Below are positions 43,858 through 53,277 of a DNA stretch of 64,000 bases, in pieces. Both the position numbers and the translations under genes were made by a program. Below the pieces are notes generated by a model. It was not told the DNA's origin. It did no database searches and was given only the letters and a program-made list of their open reading frames with translations. How positions within the stretch are numbered: the stretch's first letter is position 1; each line of letters opens with the position of its first letter. Source of the DNA: Solirubrobacterales bacterium (lineage in GTDB: Bacteria; Actinomycetota; Thermoleophilia; Solirubrobacterales; Solirubrobacteraceae); contig JACDGG010000001.1 in assembly GCA_013815355.1 (NCBI GenBank), positions 35,175-99,174 of the forward strand, written 5' to 3'.

Positions 43858-44853
43858 TCAACCGTCGAGCGCGTGTTGGAGGCTCTCGAGCACCCGCACG
43901 ACGCGCAGCCCGCTGTTGCCGTCCGAGCGCGGGCTCGCGCCGCTGCGGATGCATTCGACGAAGTGCTCGCACTCGATGCGCAGCGGCTCGCGGTTGGGGA
44001 TGCGCGGGGAGAACGTGTCCCCTGAGCGCGCGATGTACTCCCCCCAGGAGCGCGTGTCCTCGTCAAAGCCCTTGTCGTAGATCGTCAGCTTGCCCTCGAT
44101 CAGCATGTCGTCGAACGTCGCCATCTTCTGCGCGCCGACGACGGTGATGCGCCGCTCCTTGTGGGGATCGAGCCAGGAGAGGTGAAGGTGCGCGACCACG
44201 CCCGAGGGGAAGCGCAGGTAGCAGAACACCACGTCCTGGACGCCCCCGCGCACGTAGGAGGCGCCGTGCGCCTCACACTCCACGGGCTCCTCGCCGATCA
44301 GGTGCAGCGCCACCGAGACGTCGTGGGCGCCGAGGCTCCAGAGTGCGTTCTCATCGGCGCGCAGCTTGCCCAGGTTCAGGCGGTTGCCATAGATGTAGTA
44401 GAGGCCGCCCAGCTCCTCGCCGTCGATCAGCTCCTTCAGCTTGGTGACGGCCGGGTGGTACTCGAGCAGGTGCCCGACCATCAGGATGCGATTCGCCTGC
44501 GCGGCAGCCGCGACCGCGCGTTCGGCGTCAGGCGCGTTCGTCGCCAGCGGCTTCTCCACGAAGCAGTGCTTGCCGGCCTGCGCCACGGCGATCGCAAGCT
44601 CGGCGTGGGTCGGCACGGGCGTCGCGAGCACGACCGCATCGAGCGTCTCGTCGGCCAGCAGCTCGCCGATCTCAGCCGTGGTGTGTGCGCCCGGAAAGGA
44701 GGCCTTCAGGCGCTCGCGCGCCTCGGCCGATGCGTCGCAGAGCCAGGCAAGCTCGCAGCCGGGGATCGCGGCGAAGTTGCGCGCGAGGTTCGGGCCCCAG
44801 TAGCCGAGGCCGACCACTCCCACACGCACCGGGCTCGGCGCCGGCTCGCTCAC
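43858..44853 (-). CDS. Gfo/Idh/MocA-family sugar dehydrogenase
   Basis: A 331-aa NAD-dependent oxidoreductase: VGVVGLGYWGPNLARNF (Rossmann loop), CFVEKPLA (the EKP motif) and LWSLGAHDVSVALHLIG in the substrate domain. Members next to UDP-GlcNAc 2-epimerases (WlbA/WbpB-like) oxidise nucleotide amino sugars at C3. GTG 44853 overlaps the epimerase stop by four bases, so the two act together, giving an activated amino sugar for the surface glycan. The longer upstream ORF is a shadow of the epimerase. Confidence 0.85.
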   Translation of the reverse strand: MSEPAPSPVRVGVVGLGYWGPNLARNFAAIPGCELAWLCDASAEARERLKASFPGAHTTAEIGELLADETLDAVVLATPVPTHAELAIAVAQAGKHCFVEKPLATNAPDAERAVAAAAQANRILMVGHLLEYHPAVTKLKELIDGEELGGLYYIYGNRLNLGKLRADENALWSLGAHDVSVALHLIGEEPVECEAHGASYVRGGVQDVVFCYLRFPSGVVAHLHLSWLDPHKERRITVVGAQKMATFDDMLIEGKLTIYDKGFDEDTRSWGEYIARSGDTFSPRIPNREPLRIECEHFVECIRSGASPRSDGNSGLRVVRVLESLQHALDG

Positions 44854-45917
44854 CGAAGCGTTCCGATCGCCTTCACGCAGCGCTCGGCCGCGTGGCCATC
44901 GCCGTAGAGCTCGGGGCGCTCCTCGGGTGGCGTGCGCTCGAGCGCGGCGAGCGCGGCGGCGCTGTCGAGATCCACGAGCGTGTTCCAGCCCGCCCGCACG
45001 GTCTCGACCCACTCGGTGTTGGCTCTGAGCGTCACGCAGGGCACCCCGGCAAGGTACGCCTCCTTCTGGACGCCCCCGGAATCGGTCAGCACCGCCCGCG
45101 CCTGGCAGACCAGCGCGCTGAACTCGAGATATCCGAGCGGCGCGCACAGCTCCAGACCCTCGCCCGCGGCGAGTCCCTCCAGCAGCCCGGCTTCGTTCAT
45201 GCGCGCGCGGGTGCGCGGGTGCAGCGGGAACAGAACCGGCGCGGGCAGTGCTTCGATCAGCGCAACGAGCGCGCCCAGGCGCTCGGGATCATCGACGTTG
45301 CCGGCGCGATGTGCCGTCAGCAGCAGATAGGCGCCTGGCGCCAGACCGTGCGCGGCCGGCACCGAGACCTCCTCGCGTGCGGCGGGCTGCCAACGCATCG
45401 CGACGTCGACCATCACATCGCCCACCACCTCGATGTGACCCGCGATTGACTCCGCGCGCAGGTTCTCGGCGGCCGTCTCGGAGGAGCACAGCAGAAGCTC
45501 ACTCAGATGATCGCTGAGCACGCGATTGCGCTCCTCGGGCATCGCGCGGTCGAAGGAGCGCATCCCGGCCTCGACGTGGATCACGGGCACGCCTGCCTGG
45601 GCTGATGCCAGAGCACCCGCGAGCGTGGAGTTGGTATCGCCGTAGACGAGCGTCGCGTCGGGTTCGCTCGCTGCCAGCAGCGGCTCGAGCGCGGCGAGCA
45701 TGCGTGCCGTCTGCGACGTATTCGAGCCGCCGCCGATCCCCAGCTCGTGCTCGGGGCGCGCCAGCCCCAGCTCGGTGAAGAACACCCGCGAGAGCGAGTC
45801 GTCGTGATGCTGGCCGGTGTGCACGAGGATCTCCTCGTGCTGGGCGCGCAACGGCCCCGAGACGTCCGCTGCCTTGATGAACTGCGGCCTGTTTCCCACG
45901 ACGGTGAGGATGCGCAC
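44850..45917 (-). CDS. wecB: UDP-N-acetylglucosamine 2-epimerase (non-hydrolysing)
   Basis: A 355-aa GT-B-fold enzyme interconverting UDP-GlcNAc and UDP-ManNAc. Seen are VVGNRPQFIKAADV, VHTGQHHDDSLS, VYGDTNSTLAGAL, HVEAGMRSFDRAMPEERNR and the UDP site LTDSGGVQKEAYL. Length and motif order fit WecB. GTG start 45917; coupled to the dehydrogenase downstream. It supplies an amino-sugar donor, possibly for the glycan locus at 20-35 kb. Confidence 0.93.
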   Translation of the reverse strand: MRILTVVGNRPQFIKAADVSGPLRAQHEEILVHTGQHHDDSLSRVFFTELGLARPEHELGIGGGSNTSQTARMLAALEPLLAASEPDATLVYGDTNSTLAGALASAQAGVPVIHVEAGMRSFDRAMPEERNRVLSDHLSELLLCSSETAAENLRAESIAGHIEVVGDVMVDVAMRWQPAAREEVSVPAAHGLAPGAYLLLTAHRAGNVDDPERLGALVALIEALPAPVLFPLHPRTRARMNEAGLLEGLAAGEGLELCAPLGYLEFSALVCQARAVLTDSGGVQKEAYLAGVPCVTLRANTEWVETVRAGWNTLVDLDSAAALAALERTPPEERPELYGDGHAAERCVKAIGTLR

Positions 45918-45939
45918 CGGGGGAGCCTAGAGCTTGGCG

Positions 45940-47190
45940 ATGGCTAGGCTCCAGACCGTGAGCACAAGGCGCGAGATCCCCGGGCTGATCGTGACCGAGC
46001 ACGAGCACCTCGTGCCACTCGATCACGCCGTCCCCGATGGCCCGCGTCTGAGCGTGTTCACGCGTGAGCTGGCCGCTCCCGAGGGCCAGGAGCGGCCACT
46101 GCTCCTGTTCATGGAGGGAGGCCCGGGCTCGGAGGCGCCGCGGCCCTCGCTCACCCACTCCTCACCGCCCTGGCTCGGGCGCGCCCTTGAGGACTTCCGC
46201 GTGCTGATGCTCGACCAGCGCGGCACCGGGCGCTCGAGCCCGATCGGTCCGGCGCTCCCGGGCAGCCCCTCCGAGCAGGCCGACTACCTGGCGCACTTCC
46301 GCGCCGATGCGATCGTCGCGGACGCCGAGGCGATCCGGCGGGAGCTGGGCGTCGAGCGCTGGAGCGTGCTCGGGCAGAGCTTCGGCGGCTTCTGTGCCTT
46401 GCGCTATCTCTCCGCTGCGCCCGAGGGTCTGCGCGAGGTGATGTTCACCGGTGGGGTGCCGCCGCTGCGCGCGCATCCCGACGAGGTCTACCGCGCCACC
46501 TTCGCGCGCATGCGCGAGCGCAACCAGTGCTTCTACGAGCGCTACCCCGAGGATCGCGCCCGCGTGCTCGACCTACTCGAGCGCCTGCAGCGCGAGCCGA
46601 TCGTCCTGCCCAGCGGTGAGCTGCTGCACCCCGCCCGCCTGCGCCAGCTCGGCGGGCACCTCGGGATGAGCGACGGTCTCGAGCATCTGCACTATCTGCT
46701 CGAGCTGGACCCCGCCTCGCCGGCCTTCCTGCACGACGCCGAACAGAACACCTCCTTCGCGCGCAATCCCCTCTACGCGGTCCTCAACGAAGCGTGCTGG
46801 GCACAGGGCTGCGCGACGGCCTGGTCGGCCCAGCGGGTGCTCGAGGCGCAGCCCGACTGGCCCGAGGAGTACTTCACCGGCGAGCACTTCTTCCCCTGGA
46901 TGTTCCAGGGCACCGCGCTTGAGCCGCTGCGGGAGGCCACGGAGATTCTTGCGCAGAGGCAGTGGCCGGTGCTGTATGACCTCGAGCGCCTGAGGGCCAG
47001 CGAGATCCCTGCGGCTGCGGTCGTCTATGCCGAGGACCCCTACGTCGAGCGCGCCTTCTCCGAGCAGACGGCTCGCGCGATCCCCGGCATGCGCATGTGG
47101 CTGACCAACGAGTACGACCACGACGGGCTGCGCAAGGACGGCGAGCGCGTCCTCAGGCGCCTGCTCGACCTCGTGCGCGGGCAGGTGTAA
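45940..47190 (+). CDS. Alpha/beta-hydrolase, prolyl aminopeptidase-like (S33)
   Basis: A 416-aa cytoplasmic enzyme. MEGGPGSEAP is the oxyanion loop typical of proline iminopeptidases, VLMLDQRGTGRSSPIG follows, the nucleophile Ser is in VLGQSFGGFCAL, and the His is in the late NEYDHDGLRKDGE. The longer cap domain fits the TAP-like/Xaa-Pro iminopeptidase group. It may release N-terminal proline; substrate not proven. ATG 45940 or GTG 45958 are the possible starts. Confidence 0.85.
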   Translation: MARLQTVSTRREIPGLIVTEHEHLVPLDHAVPDGPRLSVFTRELAAPEGQERPLLLFMEGGPGSEAPRPSLTHSSPPWLGRALEDFRVLMLDQRGTGRSSPIGPALPGSPSEQADYLAHFRADAIVADAEAIRRELGVERWSVLGQSFGGFCALRYLSAAPEGLREVMFTGGVPPLRAHPDEVYRATFARMRERNQCFYERYPEDRARVLDLLERLQREPIVLPSGELLHPARLRQLGGHLGMSDGLEHLHYLLELDPASPAFLHDAEQNTSFARNPLYAVLNEACWAQGCATAWSAQRVLEAQPDWPEEYFTGEHFFPWMFQGTALEPLREATEILAQRQWPVLYDLERLRASEIPAAAVVYAEDPYVERAFSEQTARAIPGMRMWLTNEYDHDGLRKDGERVLRRLLDLVRGQV

Positions 47191-47219
47191 CGCTTCCACA
47201 TTGCGAAGGTACATGCGTG

Positions 47220-47462
47220 ATGGAACACCGACCGCAGATCCAGCTGGATGACGAGCGTTACTCGCGAATCGAGGCCGTCGCACGTGAGCGTGGCGTCTCA
47301 GTTGCCACGGTGGTGAGGGAGGCGATAGACCGAGGGGTCATCGATCCTTCAGACCAACGTCGAGCGGCTGGACATCGCTTGCTCGCTGCCCCTGATATGG
47401 CAGTGGAGGGTCCGGGCGAGCTGACGGAAGAGCTCGATGCGATTCGGTCGCGCCGCGCCTGA
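47220..47462 (+). CDS. Ribbon-helix-helix (antitoxin-like) DNA-binding protein
   Basis: An 80-aa protein: RPQIQLDDERYSRIEAVARERGVSVATVVREAIDRG is a clear RHH/CopG fold (strand then two helices). The acidic C-terminus (ELTEELDAIR) is the type that wraps a toxin. No PIN or MazF-like toxin follows, so it is an orphan or acts as a stand-alone repressor. AAGG lies upstream of ATG 47220. Confidence 0.75.
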   Translation: MEHRPQIQLDDERYSRIEAVARERGVSVATVVREAIDRGVIDPSDQRRAAGHRLLAAPDMAVEGPGELTEELDAIRSRRA

Positions 47463-47568
47463 TCAGCGGGCCGCTGGCACCAGCGTTCCATCCCAAGCAC
47501 GCGATTGCATGACATGCGTGCTTTCCATCATCGGTCCGAGCGGTTCCCCCGCCGGTTAGCATGAACTC

Positions 47569-48126
47569 ATGGCCATCGTCGCGCATCCGCATATCGAGCC
47601 GGCCGAGTACATCGCGCTGCAAACGCGAGCGGGGTGGCGCATGGATATTGAGCTCATCGACGGTGAGGCCGTCGTGATCCCACCCACGGGAGACCAAGCG
47701 TCCTCTGTGCAGGGCGAGCTGTTCTTCGCGCTCCGTTCCTGGCAGGAGCAGGCCGCCGACGAAGGGCTCATCCTGCAGGACGTTTTCGTGGCCTTTCCCG
47801 GTGGCCGCTATCTTGCCCCCGATATCGCCTGGTGGAGTGCCGGACGACGTCCCGCCCTTTCAGGAGGCGCGGTGGGCGCCATCCCCGACCTTGTGGTTGA
47901 GGTGCTCTCGCCGGCCACACGCAGAAACGACCTCGGCATCAAGCGAGAGCTGTACATGCGCTCGGGCGTGCGCGAGCTATGGCTCGTGGACCCTGACGCT
48001 CACACCGTCACCCGGCCGCGCTCAGACACCCGCGCCGAGGAACTGCTCGGACAGGGAGATGTGCTGCACAGCGACCTGCTGGGTGGATTCGCGCTGCCGC
48101 TCGCGACCGCGTTCAGCGTGCGCTAA
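47569..48126 (+). CDS. Uma2-family (DUF820) PD-(D/E)XK nuclease-like protein
   Basis: A 185-aa protein. MDIELIDGEAVV is the N-terminal part, APDIAWW and PDLVVEVLSPATRRND carry the nuclease-fold Asp and Glu-x-Leu motif, and KRELYMRSGVRELWLVDP follows. This is the Uma2 family, abundant in cyanobacteria and some actinomycetes; cellular role unknown. It follows the RHH gene after about 106 bases on the same strand, so joint transcription is possible. Confidence 0.85.
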   Translation: MAIVAHPHIEPAEYIALQTRAGWRMDIELIDGEAVVIPPTGDQASSVQGELFFALRSWQEQAADEGLILQDVFVAFPGGRYLAPDIAWWSAGRRPALSGGAVGAIPDLVVEVLSPATRRNDLGIKRELYMRSGVRELWLVDPDAHTVTRPRSDTRAEELLGQGDVLHSDLLGGFALPLATAFSVR

Positions 48127-48135
48127 CCGTCGCGT

Positions 48136-49059
48136 CTACGCCGCGGCGCCCACGACGGACGTCGACCAGTCAATAACCGACGTCGGTCGTACGACGTGGC
48201 GGTTCAGTCCGAGCTCCTTGGGGTCCAGTCCCAGGGCGAGCCCCACGAGCTGCGGTAGATGCAGGACAGGCATGTCGAGCTCGCGGCCCACGACTTTCTC
48301 GGCCAGCGGCTGCTGCAGGTCGAGGTTCAGGTGGCACAGCGGGCACGGCGTGACCAGGCAGTCGGCGTTGGCGTCGGCGGCGTCGCCGAGGTGGCGTCCG
48401 GCCTGCTTGAGCGAAGCATCCTTGTTCATCGTGATGATCGGGAAGCCGCAGCACTTGCGCATGCCGGCGTACTCGATCACGGTGCCGCCGAGCGCCTCGA
48501 TCACCTGATCGAGATAGTGGTCGCGGGGGTGCTCGGCGTTGATGCCGAGGCGATCGCGCGGGCGCACGATGTAGCAGCCGTAGAAGGGCCCCACGCGGAG
48601 GTTCGTGAGCGGGCGCTTGACGCGCGCGTGCAGGTTCTCAAGGCCGATCTCCTCGACCAGCAGCCACAGGAAGTTCTTGTTCGTGAGAGGGTGGGCGGGA
48701 TCCTTTTCATAGCTGAGGCCCTCGCCGGCGAGCGTCGTGTTGACGTGCTCGCGATACTCGGCGTTGGCGTCGAGGCGCTCCTGGCACTCGCTCTGCGCGC
48801 CCTGGCAGGTGGAGCAGATGTTCATCATCATCGCCGCTCCCTCGACCTGCTGGGCGAGGGCGAAGGTGCGCGCGTTGAGCGTGTCGGCGAGCTCCTGGTT
48901 GTGCTCGGCGATCACGCCCGCGCCCGTGCAGCAGGCGCGGTCGAGCTCGACCAGCTCGATGTCCAAGAGCGGCGCCACGCGCGCCATCGAGCCGTGCAGC
49001 TCGGGGGTGAAGCCGCGGCTGACGCAGCCGGGCCAATAGGCGACCTTCATCTGGCTCAT
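48136..49059 (-). CDS. HdrB/SdhE-like subunit of succinate dehydrogenase (CCG domains)
   Basis: A 307-aa protein with two cysteine-rich CCG domains: [22 protein letters not shown] in the first and [22 protein letters not shown] in the second. Each set binds a [4Fe-4S] or a non-cubane cluster as in heterodisulfide reductase HdrB and the E subunit of non-classical succinate dehydrogenases. It replaces the usual membrane anchors and probably passes electrons to quinone. It overlaps sdhB by ATGA. Confidence 0.88.
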   Translation of the reverse strand: MSQMKVAYWPGCVSRGFTPELHGSMARVAPLLDIELVELDRACCTGAGVIAEHNQELADTLNARTFALAQQVEGAAMMMNICSTCQGAQSECQERLDANAEYREHVNTTLAGEGLSYEKDPAHPLTNKNFLWLLVEEIGLENLHARVKRPLTNLRVGPFYGCYIVRPRDRLGINAEHPRDHYLDQVIEALGGTVIEYAGMRKCCGFPIITMNKDASLKQAGRHLGDAADANADCLVTPCPLCHLNLDLQQPLAEKVVGRELDMPVLHLPQLVGLALGLDPKELGLNRHVVRPTSVIDWSTSVVGAAA

Positions 49060-50261
49060 CCTTCCGTTTGCTCTCTCGTCTCGACAGGCGTGTCCTGCGG
49101 CTCAGAGCCGGAGGGCGAGCCCTCGTGTCCGCCGGGTTCGTGGGTCACGCCGGCCGCGACCGGATCGCCGGGCGATGCGGGGGCCTCATCCTCGCCGGCG
49201 ATGTAGAGGTTCAGCTCATAGCGTTCCTCGCGACTCTCGATCTTGTCGTAGATCGCCTGCACGCTCTTCAGGTCCGCCTTCGGGATCTTGTGCGGTTTCA
49301 GCGCGCCCATCGGCGTGACCTTGCCGCGCACGAGCGCCTTGAGGATCGCGGGCAGCGAGCTGAGCAGCTCTTTGCCGGCGGGGGGCGCGAATTTGCCGAA
49401 CCAGGAGTTGCCGCCGTAGGAGCGGGGCAGGAGCTCGGCCTCCCACAGCAGCCCGTTGTCCTTGATCAACGTCGTGAAGGCCGCCTCGTGGCGCTCGCCG
49501 TTGTTCTGATCGACGATGTGGTGGTCGTTCGTGGCGCTCCGCCGCAGGCGCATGATCTGGCCCATCGGGTTCACGCCCTTGGGGCAGGCATCGACGCACT
49601 TGAAGCAGTGCGTGCAGTCGAAGATCCCCTGCGGGTCCTGCGCGAGGTCGTTGAGCCGCTCGAACTGCTGATCGTCGCGGGGATCGCCGACGAAGCGGTA
49701 GGACTTGGCGAGCGCCGCCGGGCCGATGAAGCCCGGGTCGACCTCCATCGCCAAGCAGTCCGAGACGCAGGCGCCGCACTGGATGCAGGCCATCGACTGG
49801 GTGACGTCGACCATCGCGTCTTTATCGACGATGTACTCGCGCTCGGGCACGGGCTGCTTGGCGAGCAGCCACGGCGTCACACGCTGAATCTTCTTCCAGT
49901 GCACGGCGTCCATGTCGACGATCAGGTCCTTCAGCACGGGCATGTTGCCCATCGGCTCGATCTCGATCACTCCATCCTTCGCCCCCGCCTTGGCGGCGTC
50001 GAGGTGCGTGTGGCAGGCCAGCGATGGTTCGCCGTTGACACGGATGCCGCAGGAGCCGCAGATCGCCTGTCGGCAGGAGCAGCGGATGCCGATCGACCCG
50101 TCGAAGCGGTCGCGCGCCTGCAGGATCCCCTCGAGCACCGAGCGGTGCGGCTCGAGCTCGATCGTGTGCTCGTCCCAGTAAGGCGCCTCGCCGGACTCGG
50201 GGTCGTAGCGGCGCATGCGCAGCGTGAACTGCTCAGGCGGGCGGTCGTGCGCTTCGGCCAT
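49056..50261 (-). CDS. sdhB: Succinate dehydrogenase iron-sulfur subunit
   Basis: A 401-aa protein. The [2Fe-2S] domain reads [17 protein letters not shown] (Cys pattern complete), the C-terminal clusters [13 protein letters not shown] and [14 protein letters not shown]. It is longer than usual SdhB by a C-terminal tail rich in E, P and G. ATG 50261 shares one base with the sdhA stop (TGATG) and has GAGAGGA upstream. Carries electrons from FAD toward the HdrB-like subunit. Confidence 0.94.
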   Translation of the reverse strand: MAEAHDRPPEQFTLRMRRYDPESGEAPYWDEHTIELEPHRSVLEGILQARDRFDGSIGIRCSCRQAICGSCGIRVNGEPSLACHTHLDAAKAGAKDGVIEIEPMGNMPVLKDLIVDMDAVHWKKIQRVTPWLLAKQPVPEREYIVDKDAMVDVTQSMACIQCGACVSDCLAMEVDPGFIGPAALAKSYRFVGDPRDDQQFERLNDLAQDPQGIFDCTHCFKCVDACPKGVNPMGQIMRLRRSATNDHHIVDQNNGERHEAAFTTLIKDNGLLWEAELLPRSYGGNSWFGKFAPPAGKELLSSLPAILKALVRGKVTPMGALKPHKIPKADLKSVQAIYDKIESREERYELNLYIAGEDEAPASPGDPVAAGVTHEPGGHEGSPSGSEPQDTPVETREQTEG

Positions 50262-51955
50262 CAGTATTTCCTCTCCTCTGGCTGCCACTGGGTGATCGTG
50301 ACGGGGGAGTAGCTGACCTTCGGAGTCTCGCCATCGAGCGTGATGTCGATGTGCTTGAGCCACTCCTCGTCGTTTCGCTCCGGGAAGTCGGTGCGGAACT
50401 GCGCGCCGCGGGACTCCTTGCGCTCGAGCGCCGCGACCACGGTCGCCTCGGCGCAGTCGACCATGTAGCCGAGCTCGATCGCGCCGAGCACGTCCTGGTT
50501 GAAGACCGTGCCGCGATCGTCGATCCAGGCCTTGGCGGCTTCCTCCTTCAGGCGCGCGATCTCCCCGAGCGCGCTCTGCAGCCCCTGCTCCTCGCGGAAC
50601 ACCGCCGCGTGCTTGTTCATCAGCTCGCCGAGCTCGTTCTTGATCTCAGACACGCGGCGCCCGTCGTGGGGGCGGGCGATGATCGCGTCGATGTGCGCGG
50701 CGTCCTCGCGCAGCTGCGCCTTCGTGTCCACGGCGGGCATGCTCATCGAGGCCGCCCGCTCGGCGGCGTGTTCGCCCGCGCGGCGCCCGAAGATCAGCGT
50801 GTCCAGCAGCGAGTTGGCGCCGAGGCGGTTGCCGCCGTGGACGGACACGCAGGCGACCTCACCGGCCGCGTAGAGGCCCTCGATCGGGGTGCGCCCGTCG
50901 ACGTCGGTCTTCACGCCGCCCATGATGTAGTGCTGGCCGGGGCGGATCATGATCGGTTCTTTGGTGATGTCCACGCCCGCGAAGTCGCGCCCGAGGTTGA
51001 CGATCTCGCGCAGAGCCTCAAGCGTGCGCTTGCGCGGCACCACGGTCACGTCGAGCAGGATGCCCGAGCCGTTCGGGCCGACGCCGCGGCCCTCGTTGAT
51101 CTCGATTTGCTCGGCGCGCGAGACGACATCGCGCGAGGCCAGCTCCATCTTGTTGGGAGCCGATTTCTCCATGAAGCGCTCGCCGTTTGCGTTCAGCAGG
51201 TGCGCACCCTCGCCGCGCGCGCCCTCGGTGATGAGGATGCCCGTCTCGACGAGGCACGTTGGGTGGTACTGCACCATCTCCATGTCCATCAGCGGTGCTC
51301 CCGCCCGGTAGGCCATCGCGATCCCGTCGCCCGTCACGATTAGGCCATTGGTCGTGGGCTTGTAGGCCTGTCCGGCGCCGCCGCAGGCGAGGATCACGTT
51401 CTTGGCCGTGAAGGCCTCCATGCGTCCGCTGCGCACGTCGCGCGCGAGCACGCCGCAGCAGTTGCCGTGATCGTCCTTGAGCAGCGAGGTGGTGAACCAC
51501 TCCTCGTAGCGCTCGACCGTCTCGTGGTGCTTCATCAGCTGCTCGTAAAGCACATGTAGCAGCGCCTGGCCGGTGATGTCCGCGACGTAGGCGGTGCGCT
51601 TCATCGACGCGCCGCCGAAGGCGCGCAGGTCCATCTCGCCCTTGTCGTTGCGATGGAAGGTGACACCGATGTGCTCGAGGTGCATGACCTCGCCGGGCGC
51701 CTCGGAGCACATGATCTCGATCGCGTCCTGGTCGCCGAGGAAGTCCGAGCCCTTGACCGTGTCGTAGGCGTGGGAGTGCCAGTCGTCATCGACGCTGATC
51801 GCGGCGTTGATACCGCCGGCGGCGGCCACCGAGTGCGAGCGCACGGGGTGAACCTTGCTCATGATCGCGACGCTCGCGCCCGTCTGGGCGGCGGCCAGCG
51901 CCGCGCGTTGGCCCGCGAGGCCGGCGCCGATGATCAGGACGTCGTGTGCTGGCAT
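50261..51955 (-). CDS. sdhA: Succinate dehydrogenase/fumarate reductase flavoprotein
   Basis: A 564-aa subunit oxidising succinate to fumarate. The FAD fold starts DVLIIGAGLAGQRAAL; RSHSVAAAGGINAA has the His that binds FAD covalently in this family; EMVQYHPTCL and HGGNRLGANSLLD are conserved active-site and FAD segments. First gene of the sdhA-sdhB-sdhE-type operon; no classical SdhC/SdhD anchor genes are present nearby. Confidence 0.95.
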   Translation of the reverse strand: MPAHDVLIIGAGLAGQRAALAAAQTGASVAIMSKVHPVRSHSVAAAGGINAAISVDDDWHSHAYDTVKGSDFLGDQDAIEIMCSEAPGEVMHLEHIGVTFHRNDKGEMDLRAFGGASMKRTAYVADITGQALLHVLYEQLMKHHETVERYEEWFTTSLLKDDHGNCCGVLARDVRSGRMEAFTAKNVILACGGAGQAYKPTTNGLIVTGDGIAMAYRAGAPLMDMEMVQYHPTCLVETGILITEGARGEGAHLLNANGERFMEKSAPNKMELASRDVVSRAEQIEINEGRGVGPNGSGILLDVTVVPRKRTLEALREIVNLGRDFAGVDITKEPIMIRPGQHYIMGGVKTDVDGRTPIEGLYAAGEVACVSVHGGNRLGANSLLDTLIFGRRAGEHAAERAASMSMPAVDTKAQLREDAAHIDAIIARPHDGRRVSEIKNELGELMNKHAAVFREEQGLQSALGEIARLKEEAAKAWIDDRGTVFNQDVLGAIELGYMVDCAEATVVAALERKESRGAQFRTDFPERNDEEWLKHIDITLDGETPKVSYSPVTITQWQPEERKY

Positions 51956-52078
51956 GGCTCCCCGGGGTTGGATTCAGTGCGGAGACTCTTGTGCGCTCGG
52001 GACTCTATAACGCGGCGGCGAGCGAGCCCCGGGTGGTTCCCCGCAGAACGCGGCGCCCGGGGCGGCGGAGCCACGCGA

Positions 52079-53239
52079 TCAGGTCGCTCGCGCGGGCGCC
52101 AGCGCCTGGCGCACCTGCGCGAGCGTCACGACGCCTCGCAGCACGCCGTCGCTGTCGACCGCGACCATCGCGCCGAGGCGCCCGATGCCCTCGGCTCCGA
52201 GCAGGGTTTCAAGCGGCGCCTCCTCGCCGATGCGCACCGGCATGTCCAGCTCGAGCACGTCGACGACCGCGAGCGCCGGGCGCCCGGCGGCGATCTCATG
52301 CTCCACGCGCTGCTGGCGCACGACGCCGAGGAAGTGCTGTGCGGGGTCGACGACCGCGAACCACGGCCAGCGGTAGCGCAGGAAGAACTGCTCCTGCGCG
52401 TCGAGCAGCGTGAACGCGGCCGGGATCGTCACCGGCTCGCGGTCCATGATGTCCGCGACCGTGAGGTCCTTGATGCGCCTGCCGAGCGCGCCCTGCACGA
52501 CCGCGGCGCCGGCGGCCTGGTAGAGGAAGAAGCCGAGCAGCATCGTCAACAGCCCGAGCGAGGAGCCGCCGCTGGCGAAGCTCCACAGCCCCGCGGCACC
52601 GACGAGCATGCCGAAGGCCTGCCCCGAGCGCCCGGTCGCGACCGTGGCGCGGTTGCGGTCGCCCGTGCGCCACCAGATCAGCGCCCGGGCGATGCGCCCG
52701 CCGTCGAGCGGAAAGGCGGGGACGACGTTGAACACGAACAGCATCGCGTTGATGAAGCCGAGCCAGCCGAGGAGCGCGAGCGCTGGCGTCGTCTTGAAGC
52801 CCTGGCGCGGGAGCGCCACGTCGGTGAAGCTGCCGGTCGTGGTGAGGATCGCGGCGGCGCCGACGCACAGCCCGAAAAGCGCCAGTGTGACCGCGGGCCC
52901 CGCCGCGGCGACCTTCAGCTCCTCGCCGGCCGTCTGCGGCTCACGGCGCATCTGCGAGAGGCCGCCGAAGAACCACAGATCGATGCCGACGATGCCGATG
53001 CCGGCCCGCCGCGCCGCGAGCGCGTGTCCGAGCTCGTGCAGGATCAGCGAGGCGAAGTAGCCGAGCGCTCCGGCCACGGCGACGAAGTAGTCGGTCGTCT
53101 GCGATCCGGCGAGCAGTTCGGGGAAGTAGCTGTGCGAGAGCCAGTAGATCAGGAAGAACAGAACGAAGAACCAGCTCGCGCTGACGCCGATGCGGATGCC
53201 GAAGATCCGCGCGAGCTGCAGGTTCGTGCGTGTGGGCAT
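52079..53239 (-). CDS. Site-2 protease (M50) with CBS domains
   Basis: A 386-aa intramembrane metalloprotease. Zinc motif HExxH is in ILHELGHALAA, the third ligand in NVVPAFPLDGGRIARAL, with about six hydrophobic segments, and two CBS-type modules in the C-terminal third (DIMDREPVTIPAAFTLLDA and following). It would cut membrane-bound anti-sigma factors or similar proteins; the CBS pair may sense adenine nucleotides. Substrate unknown. Confidence 0.9.
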   Translation of the reverse strand: MPTRTNLQLARIFGIRIGVSASWFFVLFFLIYWLSHSYFPELLAGSQTTDYFVAVAGALGYFASLILHELGHALAARRAGIGIVGIDLWFFGGLSQMRREPQTAGEELKVAAAGPAVTLALFGLCVGAAAILTTTGSFTDVALPRQGFKTTPALALLGWLGFINAMLFVFNVVPAFPLDGGRIARALIWWRTGDRNRATVATGRSGQAFGMLVGAAGLWSFASGGSSLGLLTMLLGFFLYQAAGAAVVQGALGRRIKDLTVADIMDREPVTIPAAFTLLDAQEQFFLRYRWPWFAVVDPAQHFLGVVRQQRVEHEIAAGRPALAVVDVLELDMPVRIGEEAPLETLLGAEGIGRLGAMVAVDSDGVLRGVVTLAQVRQALAPARAT

Positions 53240-53277
53240 GCGTCAATGGTAGGCCGCGCGCCAGCGCGTCCCGGCGG

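Noticed and set aside
49068-50312. 414-aa plus-strand ORF over sdhB
   Set aside because: Antisense shadow of a gene with intact Fe-S cysteine motifs.
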